20,593 nt of DNA from an uncultured Planctomycetaceae bacterium (GTDB lineage: Bacteria; Planctomycetota; Planctomycetia; Pirellulales; UBA1268): contig CAISKG010000179.1 in assembly GCA_903885855.1 (NCBI GenBank), positions 1 through 20,593 on the forward strand. The letters run 5' to 3'. The notes beneath the pieces are model-generated. The model was not told the origin of the DNA. It searched no databases and saw only the letters and a list, made by a program, of their open reading frames with translations. How positions within the stretch are numbered: the stretch's first letter is position 1; each line of letters starts with the position of its first letter. Shown piece by piece: positions 15,401 through 20,593 of this stretch. The position numbers and the translations under genes are program-made.

Positions 15401-15908
15401 TCTCGCCGTCGATGTCCGGCCGCTCCCAGCGGTCGGCCCAGTCGGGCTCGAGCTCGGCATCGACCTTCCAGAGGATCTTGGCGAGGCTCGGGGCGCCGGC
15501 ACGGAGGGCGTCGAAGCGGTCGAGGACGTCGCGCGTGGTGAGGGCCACCGCGGCGTCGGCGTCGGCGGCGATGGCCTCGATGCGCTCGACGGAGCGGTTC
15601 TTGCGGGGCGGGTAGGCGGGCACGGCGATCGCCCCGCCGTACAGGCAGCCCATGAAGGCGGCGATGAAGTCGAGGCCGGAGGGGAACAGCAACAGGACCC
15701 GCTTCCCCGACATCCCCGAGGCCTGCAGCCACGCGCCGAGCGTCCGGGCCTTCCGGTCGAGCTCGGCGTAGGTGATGTTGAGCTCTTCCTGCTCGCCGTC
15801 GACGAGGAAGGTGAAGGCCCGGTCGTGCGGCCGGTAGGCGGCCCGTTGCCTGAGGAGATCGACGATCGTCTCGGCGAACGAGCCTTCGCTGTTGGGATTG
15901 GGATTCAC
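12414..15908 (-). CDS. Fatty acyl-AMP ligase / acyl carrier protein / alpha-oxoamine synthase fusion
   Basis: This 1164-residue protein joins three domains. Residues 1 to about 590 are a fatty acyl-AMP ligase: the ATP-binding YTSGSTGIPKG is at about 176-186, WLPSFHDMGLIGGI follows, GRLKDLIIIRGRNHYP is at about 471-486, and the catalytic Lys region PKTSSGK is near 564-570. Residues about 643-720 are an acyl carrier protein, with the phosphopantetheine Ser679 in LGLDSLERM. Residues about 741-1164 are a PLP-dependent alpha-oxoamine synthase: VDEAHS has Asp961 and His964, and MGTLSKALGSCGG has the PLP Lys996. It should activate a fatty acid, load it on its own carrier and condense it with an amino acid, with loss of CO2, to a 3-oxo amino-lipid precursor. 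The amino acid is unknown; serine, as in serine palmitoyltransferase, is one option. The start is a GTG at 15908 with GGAGGT nine bases upstream; the frame is open to 16175 but lacks such a site. The thioesterase gene follows. Confidence 0.9.
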   Translation of the reverse strand: MNPNPNSEGSFAETIVDLLRQRAAYRPHDRAFTFLVDGEQEELNITYAELDRKARTLGAWLQASGMSGKRVLLLFPSGLDFIAAFMGCLYGGAIAVPAYPPRKNRSVERIEAIAADADAAVALTTRDVLDRFDALRAGAPSLAKILWKVDAELEPDWADRWERPDIDGETLAFLQYTSGSTGIPKGVMLSHANLLHNSLRIMQAFEITRSQSGVFWLPSFHDMGLIGGILVPLYGGKFNVLMSPVAFLQKPLRWLQAITKYRATISGGPNFAYELCVSKITPEQRRGLDLSNWSLAFNGAEPVRPETIDAFCEAFAPCGFRREAFFPCYGLAESTLMVTGGMKFEPPVIRSFDATALETGTAQVRGGFAPGTRRLVGSGRELDGQDVRIVDPHTSEALPPGSVGEIWVSGPSVAQGYWNRPDETLATFGAMLSRPDSGSGNQPLKAWQPNPGPYLRTGDLGFFDNGELFVTGRLKDLIIIRGRNHYPQDIELTVEKSSALVRAGSVAAFSVDVEGRERVVVVAEVERGKRDSEDFAEGFEGIRRQTAIEHELALEGIVLVRPNSVPKTSSGKIQRHACKRMFLDGTLEVVEQQISWLQPGIAGSTITEPPRPAALPGRGADAPRLARQRPVGEAATGRARRELPRQVVEAVFDQVRRIAKERAGNLTLDSNIVELGLDSLERMEIVTALEETYGGRFPEQVLPQIETCREVVEAILDHLPGGAVPRGETVGPQHPAASGPMTHEIPREAWDIAEFPEVRALEQNFALVRDAGLDDPYFGVHEGLTNDRTQIGGREMISWATYNYLGMSGDPEVSAAAKTAVDRYGTSVSASRLVSGEKVIHRELEQGIARLVGTEDAVTFVGGHATNETVIGHVVGPGDLVLHDALAHNSLLQGAILSGARRRAFPHNDFEAAEQLLRQVRGQYRRVLVVIEGVYSMDGDFADLPRFVALAKKHKALLMVDEAHSIGVMGAHGRGIGEHFGVAPGDVDLWMGTLSKALGSCGGYIAGSRVLVRWLKYTVPGFVYSVGLPPAAAGAALGALRILERQPDRVTRLHANARLFLQLAREAGLDTGSAGGTAIIPVILGNSLNSLRLSRALFARGINVQPILYPAVEERAARLRFFITSRHTPDQIRRTVAAMREELVRIDPAFARPGAPRGVAASGW

Positions 15909-16307
15909 TGCCGTGGGACCTCCGCCACCGCACGGGCAGCCGGCGCCCGCGGCTCCCTCCGACGGGGTTCGGCGGGGGCCGATCCGTCGGGCGGGCCGTG
16001 GGCACGCGGGGCGACCGCGCGGCGAAAACGAGTGTGCAAACCGCCAGACCGGTCCCGGGCTCCCCCCCGGGTCTCCTCGGACTTCGGCAGGTTTCCGACC
16101 CGAAAACCACAGTCTACCCCTCCTCCGCAGACAACCGGAAGTTCCGGCGCGGAGGCTGTAGGCGGGCGCCGTCACGCCGGCACCGCGACCGGAAGCCCTT
16201 CGCCAGTCGCTAGCCGCATCCCGACCCCGAACCCCCGCGGCGCCGGGGGCCCCGGGAAACGGGGTCGCGGGGCCGGGGCAGCCTGTAGGGCGGCCGCCGC
16301 GCGGGCT
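15909..16307. other. Long GC-rich spacer between rsmA and the fusion gene
   Basis: About 400 bases lie between the corrected end of rsmA (16308) and the GTG of the fusion gene. Near rsmA a hairpin (16248-16254 with 16268-16274, GGCCCCG/CGGGGCC) without T-run could end its transcript. A second hairpin lies at 16046-16074 (AGACC/GGTCT around CCCGGG repeats). A weak -10-like TAGACT (minus strand, 16116-16111) is the best promoter candidate for the fusion gene, leaving a leader of about 195 bases. The uncorrected rsmA frame runs on into this region to 16210. I see no gene here. Confidence 0.5.
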
Positions 16308-17289
16308 TCAGCCGCGGCCGGGCGCCGCGCGCGGTCCGAAGCGGGCGTGGAACATCGCCTCGAGGGCCACGAAGGCGTCGGGCGCGATCTCCTCGGCGCG
16401 GGCGTCGGCTCCCAGCCCCGCCGCGGCGAAGATCCCCCTCCACCCCCTCGCGCGTCCCGGCCTCCCCCTTGCCCCCGGCGAGGCGCACGAGCACGCCGCG
16501 CAGCGCCTTGCGCCGGTGGCAGAACACGTCGCGGACGAAGGCGTGGAAGCGGTCCAGGTCGGCGATCGAGCGCCGCCGCGCGTCGTCGACCATGAGCCTG
16601 ACGACGGCCGACTCCACCTTCGGGCGGGGCCAGAAGACGCTCGGCGGGAGGATGCGCACGATCTCGCCGCGGCACTGGCAACCGATCCACACCGAGAGGG
16701 CGTTGTAGTTCGACGAGCCCGGCACGGCGGTCATGCGCTCCGCCATCTCGCGCTGCACCGTCACCGTGGCCGAGTCGAAGGGGCGCGGGAGGGCGAGGAG
16801 GTTGGAGATCACCGGCGTGGCGACGCAGTAGGGGAGGTTGGCCACCAGTCGCGTCGCGCCGTCCGGGCAGGCGCCGCGGGCCGCCTCGAGGGCCGCCAGG
16901 AACGCCGGCGCCAGGCGGTGCTTCGAGGCCAGCACGTCCCCCTCGACGATCTCGACGTTGGCCGCGTCGACGAGCCGGTCGCGGGCCAGCTGCGCCAGTC
17001 TCGGATCGATCTCCGCCGTCACGACCCGCGCGGCGGCCGCCGCCAGGCGCTCCGTGAGCACCCCCGTGCCGCAGCCCACCTCGACGACCACGTCGCGGGG
17101 GCCGATCCCCGCCTCGCGCACCACCAGGTCGACGAGGTTCAGGTCGACGAGGAAGTTTTGGCCGCGCGAGGTGTCGATCGAGAAGCCGACCTCCGCGAAG
17201 AGACGCTTGAGGTAGGCGGCCGTCTGGCGTGCGCCCGGCGCGGGGGGCGCGCCGTCGCCCGGGGGGGAGCGGGGGGCGTCGCCGGTCAT
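16308..17289 (-). pseudogene. rsmA: 16S rRNA dimethyladenosine transferase RsmA (KsgA), frameshifted near the 3' end
   Basis: RsmA dimethylates two adjacent adenines in the 3' hairpin of 16S rRNA. The methyltransferase core is intact: GQNFL (43-47), VEVGCGTG (69-76, SAM binding), AEID (92-95), NLPY (151-154, catalytic) and the PRPKVESAVV region. After RRKALRGVLV..GTREGVEG the frame continues as an unrelated Arg-rich tail to 16210. If one G is removed from the five-G run (plus-strand C 16434-16438), the protein continues GIFAAAGLGADARAEE..APDAFVALE and stops at 16308. This is the expected C-terminal helix domain (RAEELS..EF..L) and gives 326 residues. The break is therefore a single-base insertion: a sequencing or assembly error, a real mutation or slippage. 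Since the gene is normally well kept, an error is most likely. Its ATG overlaps the ribE stop (ATGA), so the two are translationally coupled. Confidence 0.85.
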
Positions 17290-17879
17290 GGGGCCGTTTC
17301 CAGCCACCGCGCGGCGTACTTGGCCATCAGGTCGGTCTCCACGTTGACCTGCGACCCTGGAACGAGCGCGCCCAGGGTGGTGACGGCCAGGGTGTGGGGG
17401 ATGAGGGCCACGCTGAAGCCGCCGGCGTCGACGTCCACCACCGTCAGGCTGACGCCGTCGAGCGCCACCGAGCCCTTGGGGGCCAGATGCCGCAGGAGGG
17501 GGGCGGGGACGTCGAAACGGCAGGTCACCCACTCGCCGGAGGCCTCGCGCGCCCGGAGCCGCCCCACGGCGTCGACGTGGCCGGTGACCAGATGCCCCCC
17601 GAGCCGGTCGGAGAGGCGCAGCGACCGCTCCAGATTGACCGCGTCCCCCGCCGCGAGCCGGCCGAGCGTGGTGCGGGCGAGGGTCTCGGGGCCGAGTTCG
17701 AACGACAGCCGCGGGCCGTCGATCGCCACCACCGACAGGCAGCAGCCGCTCACGCAGATGCTCGCCCCGAGCGCGGCCCCTTCGGCCACCGCACGGGCGT
17801 CGACGGTGAGCCGCAGGCCCGGAGGCTGCGGCAGCGCCTCCGTCACCCGTCCGGCTGTTTCCACCAGGCCCGTGAACAT
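17286..17879 (-). CDS. ribE: Riboflavin synthase, alpha subunit
   Basis: The 197-residue protein starts MFTGLVE, the hallmark of riboflavin synthase, and contains the two similar lumazine-binding barrels expected: about 1-90 with GASICVSGCCLSVV, and about 95-190 with HLVTGHVDAVG and GSVALDGVSLTVV. It converts two molecules of 6,7-dimethyl-8-ribityllumazine to riboflavin and the pyrimidine precursor, as a cytosolic trimer. The length is typical. No other rib gene is nearby; the partner is rsmA, whose ATG overlaps the ribE stop. There is no Shine-Dalgarno. Instead an extended -10 element (TGC-TATCAT) ends seven bases before the ATG, which predicts a leaderless mRNA and leaves no room for an FMN riboswitch. 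The gene is divergent from enolase. Confidence 0.95.
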   Translation of the reverse strand: MFTGLVETAGRVTEALPQPPGLRLTVDARAVAEGAALGASICVSGCCLSVVAIDGPRLSFELGPETLARTTLGRLAAGDAVNLERSLRLSDRLGGHLVTGHVDAVGRLRAREASGEWVTCRFDVPAPLLRHLAPKGSVALDGVSLTVVDVDAGGFSVALIPHTLAVTTLGALVPGSQVNVETDLMAKYAARWLETAP

Positions 17880-17886
17880 GCCGCCG

Positions 17887-17895
17887 ATGATAGCA
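17887..17895 (-). promoter_or_regulatory. Extended -10 element for a leaderless ribE-rsmA mRNA
   Basis: The minus strand reads TGC-TATCAT followed by seven bases and the ATG at 17879. The arrangement has the same spacing as that before the thioesterase gene. Five of six hexamer bases match the consensus. Confidence 0.6.
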
Positions 17896-17928
17896 GCCGG
17901 CGGCGTCCCCCCAGGGCCGGATCCGGCC

Positions 17929-17956
17929 TTGCGTGGCGGGCGCTGGTGGTCACAAT
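17929..17956 (+). promoter_or_regulatory. Candidate promoter for enolase
   Basis: TTGCGT (17929-17934), a 16-base spacer and CACAAT (17951-17956) resemble a sigma-70 promoter, with three and four of six consensus matches. A start near 17963 gives a leader of about 98 bases. The AT-rich island CACAATT is conspicuous in this region, but the match is weak. Confidence 0.4.
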
Positions 17957-17969
17957 TGCGCCTTCCCGG

Positions 17970-18016
17970 CCCCGGCCGGGCGCCGCCGGTCCCACCGCCC
18001 CGCCGTCCGGCCGGGG
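17970..18016 (+). repeat. Perfect 10-bp inverted repeat in the enolase leader
   Basis: CCCCGGCCGG (17970-17979) and CCGGCCGGGG (18007-18016) are exact reverse complements around a 27-base loop. If the promoter at 17929-17956 is right, this hairpin lies at the start of the enolase mRNA and may stabilise its 5' end or slow translation. Each arm also contains a self-complementary CCGGCCGG. Confidence 0.55.
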
Positions 18017-18060
18017 CGGCTCCCGCCGATTCCCCCCCATCCCCCACGGAACGCCCCTCC

Positions 18061-19353
18061 ATGTCCACGATCGTCGACGTCCACGCCCGCCAGATCCTCG
18101 ACAGCCGCGGCAATCCCACGATCGAGGTCGACGTGGCGCTCGAGGACGGCGCCTTCGGGCGTGCCGCCGTCCCCTCCGGCGCGAGCACCGGGGCCCACGA
18201 GGCGTGGGAGAAGCGCGACGGCGACAAGGCGGTCTACCTGGGCAAGGGCGTGCTCGAGGCGGTGGAGAACGTCAACACGCGCATCGCCGACGAGCTCGAG
18301 GGGCAGGACGCCCTCGACCAGGCGGGCATCGACGAGCGGATGCTCGAGCTCGACGGCACGCCGAACAAGAAGAACCTCGGCGCCAACGCCATCCTCGGCG
18401 TCTCGATGGCGGTGGCCCACGCGGCCGCCGAGCACTGCGGCGTGCCCCTCTACCGCTACCTCGGCGGCGCCGCCGCCCGGATCCTCCCGGCGCCGATGAT
18501 GAACATCATCAACGGCGGCGCCCACGCCGACAATCCGCTCGACGTGCAGGAATTCATGGTCATGCCCCTGGGCTTCGACACCTTCGACGACGCCCTCCGC
18601 GCCGGCGTGGAGACCTTCCACGCGCTGAAGAAGGTGCTCAAGGACAAGAAGCTCTCCACCGCCGTCGGCGACGAGGGGGGCTTCGCGCCCCACATCGGCA
18701 CCTCGGCGGAGGCGCTCGAGGTGATCCTGGCGGCGATCTCCGCCGCCGGCTACCGCCCGGGCCGCGACATCGCGATCGCCCTCGACGTCGCCGCCACCGA
18801 GCTCTTCGACGCCAAGACCGGCACGTATTCGATCGAGGGGAAGTCGTTCGACTCCGCCGGCATGGTCGACTTCCTGGCGAGCCTCGCCGGCCGCTACCCG
18901 ATCGTCTCGATCGAGGACGGCTGCGCCGAGGATGACTGGAAGGGCTGGAAGATGATCAGCGAGAAGATCGGCGACCGCGTCCAGCTCGTCGGCGACGACC
19001 TGTTCGTCACCAATTCCGAGCGCCTCGGCCGCGGTATCTCCGAGGGGATCGCCAACAGCATCCTCGTGAAGGTCAACCAGATCGGCACCCTCACCGAGAC
19101 CATCGCGGCGGTGCAGCTGGCCCACCGGGCCGGCTACACGTCGATCGCCAGCCACCGCAGCGGCGAGACCGAGGACGCCACGATCGCCGACCTCGCCGTG
19201 GGCCTGGGCACCGGGCAGATCAAGACCGGCTCGGCCTCGCGGAGCGACCGGGTGGCGAAGTACAACCAACTGCTGCGGATCCAGGAGTCGCTCGGCGACG
19301 GGGCGGTGTACGCCGGTCCCGACGTCCGGGCCCGGTGGCCCGGCATCGCCTGA
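18061..19353 (+). CDS. eno: Enolase (phosphopyruvate hydratase)
   Basis: The 430-residue protein is a full-length enolase, which interconverts 2-phosphoglycerate and phosphoenolpyruvate in glycolysis. The typical features are present: ARQILDSRGNPTIEVDV at the N-terminus, the mobile loop SGASTGAHEA (40-49), the phosphate/metal region NIINGGAHADN (about 152-162), GDEGGFAPH, the metal Asp in ALDVAATE, IEDGCAEDDW, KVNQIGTLTE with the catalytic Lys, and SHRSGETED followed by GQIKTGS. No residue expected in the active site is missing. The start at 18061 is set by alignment; the ribosome-binding site is weak. Two small-spacing genes follow in the same direction, so enolase probably heads an operon. 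Confidence 0.97.
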   Translation: MSTIVDVHARQILDSRGNPTIEVDVALEDGAFGRAAVPSGASTGAHEAWEKRDGDKAVYLGKGVLEAVENVNTRIADELEGQDALDQAGIDERMLELDGTPNKKNLGANAILGVSMAVAHAAAEHCGVPLYRYLGGAAARILPAPMMNIINGGAHADNPLDVQEFMVMPLGFDTFDDALRAGVETFHALKKVLKDKKLSTAVGDEGGFAPHIGTSAEALEVILAAISAAGYRPGRDIAIALDVAATELFDAKTGTYSIEGKSFDSAGMVDFLASLAGRYPIVSIEDGCAEDDWKGWKMISEKIGDRVQLVGDDLFVTNSERLGRGISEGIANSILVKVNQIGTLTETIAAVQLAHRAGYTSIASHRSGETEDATIADLAVGLGTGQIKTGSASRSDRVAKYNQLLRIQESLGDGAVYAGPDVRARWPGIA

Positions 19354-19391
19354 CGACGGCGTTCCGGGGCCCCTCGGGGAGACGGTGCACC

Positions 19392-19778
19392 ATGCCAGAC
19401 GTGGCGCCCGGGGATCGTCCCCGGGCCCTCCCGCCGTTCCGCCCCACCGACTCCCCCTGGTTCTGGGGCGCGCTCTTCTCGCTCATGGCGCTGGCGGGGA
19501 TGGCGCTGGTGTCGCCGAAGTACGCGGTCCGGCAGCGGCAGATCGAGGGGCGCTTCCTGGGGCGGGAGCAGGCCCACGTGGAGCGCGTGCGCCGCGCCGC
19601 GGGGCTCGCGGAGACCGATCTCGCCGAGACCGCCGTCGACGCGGAGGAGGCGCCGCCGCGTCGGATCGTGCCGCTCTCGTCGCTTGCGATCCTGCCCGCC
19701 GCCGCCGCCGCCACGAGCGCCGTGATGCTCGTGCGCGAGCTGCGTGCGAGACGCGGGCCGCCGGCCGGGGGCGGCTGA
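19392..19778 (+). CDS. Small two-span membrane protein downstream of enolase
   Basis: The 128-residue protein is not recognised by a domain. It has a Pro-rich cytosolic N-terminus, a membrane segment at about 23-41 (WFWGALFSLMALAGMALVS), a charged helix rich in Arg/Glu/Gln (about 43-70, KYAVRQRQIEGRFLGREQAHVERV), an acidic stretch and a second hydrophobic segment (about 95-114). The first half resembles the layout of FtsB/DivIC cell-division proteins (short N-terminus, one span, coiled coil), and in many bacteria the divIC/ftsB gene follows eno. The second span and the lack of a clear heptad pattern argue against a simple homologue, so this is only a positional hint. The start at 19392 has GGGGAGA nine bases upstream. 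The gap to enolase is 38 bases. Confidence 0.72.
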   Translation: MPDVAPGDRPRALPPFRPTDSPWFWGALFSLMALAGMALVSPKYAVRQRQIEGRFLGREQAHVERVRRAAGLAETDLAETAVDAEEAPPRRIVPLSSLAILPAAAAATSAVMLVRELRARRGPPAGGG

Positions 19779-19801
19779 CGGGGCAGGGGAGGGGGTGCGC
19801 G

Positions 19802-20593
19802 ATGCTGCCGCGGGTGGTCTTCCACCACGTCCACAAGTGTGCCGGCACGACGCTGCTCAAGTTCCTCGCGGGCACGGCGCCGCCGGAGCGGTCCGCCTTC
19901 CTGGAGACGCTCATCGCCACTCCCGACCCCGACGGGGTGGACCGCGTCGCGGCGCTGTCGCGCGCGGAATTCATCCACGACCCGTTCGGCGTCCATGACT
20001 GGAAGGCCCTCCTCGGCGACGCGGTGGACGTGATCTTCCTCCGCGATCCCGTCGAGCGGCTGTGGTCGGAATGGCGGATGATCGCGCGCTGGGACGACGC
20101 GCTGGTCGACGCCCGCGGGGCGCGCTACCGGCGGCTGAGAGACGTGGCGCGGGAGGGGTTCGCCCCCTTCCTGTCCCTGCCCGGGGCCGCCGCCTTCGGC
20201 AACGCCCTCGCCTGCCACCTGGCGCTGGGGGAGCCGCTCCTGGGCGCGGTGCACGCGGCCTGCCTCGCCGGCGGCACGCCCCCCGCGGACGTGCTCGGCC
20301 CCCTCGACGCGCGCCTCGCGGCGATCGATCTGGTCGGGTTCGTGGACGCCTTCGACGACGGGCTGCTCGCCCTCGTCGCCCTCCTGGGCTGCCCGCCGCC
20401 CGAGCGCGTGCAGGCGCACAACGTCCATGCCGCGGCGGCGCCCCTCTCCGCGGCGGAGCGGGCGCTGGCGGAGACCTGCACGGTGCTCGACCGGTGCCTG
20501 GTGGACGCGGCGCGGCGCCGCGCCGCGGCGGTGCCGCGCGTGGAGGCCGACGCGCTGCGGCGCCGGGCGGCCGAGGCGAGCCTCGCGCGGGTC
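19802..20593 (+). CDS. Sulfotransferase family protein (3' partial)
   Basis: The frame is open from the ATG at 19802 to the window end, 264 codons with no stop. A GGGGAGG ribosome-binding site lies nine bases upstream, and the gap to the previous gene is 23 bases. The N-terminus FHHVHKCAGTTLL (7-19) is the PAPS 5'-phosphosulfate loop ('h.HIPKtGGTSL' type), and VIFLRDPVERLWSEW (78-92) is the 3'-phosphate-binding motif of carbohydrate sulfotransferase-like proteins. Such enzymes transfer sulfate from PAPS to sugars or lipids; the acceptor cannot be told. The region after 200 is Ala/Arg-rich and helical. The protein lacks a signal peptide, so it is predicted cytosolic. Planctomycetes are rich in sulfated-polymer metabolism, but a link is only inferred. 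Confidence 0.82.
   Translation, partial: MLPRVVFHHVHKCAGTTLLKFLAGTAPPERSAFLETLIATPDPDGVDRVAALSRAEFIHDPFGVHDWKALLGDAVDVIFLRDPVERLWSEWRMIARWDDALVDARGARYRRLRDVAREGFAPFLSLPGAAAFGNALACHLALGEPLLGAVHAACLAGGTPPADVLGPLDARLAAIDLVGFVDAFDDGLLALVALLGCPPPERVQAHNVHAAAAPLSAAERALAETCTVLDRCLVDAARRRAAAVPRVEADALRRRAAEASLARV

Noticed and set aside
15909..16175. N-terminal extension of the fusion gene to an ATG at 16175
   Set aside because: The added 89 residues are Arg/Pro/Gly-rich and unlike acyl-AMP ligases. The GTG at 15908 has a near-perfect GGAGGT site and is followed directly by the family sequence.
12300..16595. Very long plus-strand frame (over 1400 codons) opposite the fusion gene
   Set aside because: The product is His/Gly/Val/Glu/Arg-rich without any motif, while the minus strand carries all catalytic motifs of three enzymes. 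It is a GC-driven antisense shadow.
17950..19269. Long minus-strand frame opposite enolase
   Set aside because: Enolase is unambiguous on the plus strand; the antisense product has no recognisable domain.

Overview
The window looks like a stretch of a very GC-rich planctomycete chromosome, probably from the Pirellulales side. This is inferred from gene content, not proven. The pointers are a DUF11/CARDB-type low-complexity exported protein, a secreted PQQ-like beta-propeller with the 'GPRGDG' N-terminus common in planctomycetes, a BBP7-like outer-membrane barrel, a TraB-type protein with an N-terminal anchor, and a UVR-motif protein. No tRNA, rRNA, CRISPR array, insertion sequence or phage gene was seen. 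Almost every long open frame that overlaps another gene is a GC-rich shadow.

Layout. At 3-1631 (+) lies the 3' part of an Ala/Thr/Asp-rich protein that began upstream of the window. After a cluster of stem-loops comes a leftward block: an M24 peptidase (1806-2936), a PPK2-type polyphosphate kinase (2963-3760) and a small unknown (3876-4181). A gap with a strong terminator and a palindrome follows, then a UVR-motif protein (4519-5304) and ArfB (5422-5856). Rightward genes follow: a secreted PQQ-like propeller (5950-7401) and a TIM-barrel isomerase-like protein (7644-8528). A leftward TraB protein (8570-9628) is divergent from the rightward BBP7-like barrel (9881-11743), which ends in a terminator.

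The right half holds the most unusual locus. It is a leftward 1164-residue fusion of fatty acyl-AMP ligase, acyl carrier protein and alpha-oxoamine synthase (12414-15908), followed by a hotdog thioesterase-like gene (11882-12367). Upstream of it in the same direction are ribE (17286-17879) and rsmA (start 17289). These two overlap by ATGA, and rsmA carries a one-base frameshift near its 3' end. Divergent from them is a rightward group: enolase (18061-19353), a two-span small membrane protein (19392-19778) and a sulfotransferase-like gene cut by the window end (19802-20593).

How the parts work together. The fusion would activate a fatty acid as acyl-AMP, load it on its own carrier domain and condense it with an amino acid to a long-chain alpha-oxoamine, the first step of sphingolipid-like or related amino-lipids. 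The neighbouring thioesterase could proofread or supply acyl chains. Several leftward genes share an extended -10 motif (TGN-TATNAT-like). In two of them it sits exactly 7 bases before the ATG, which predicts leaderless mRNAs.
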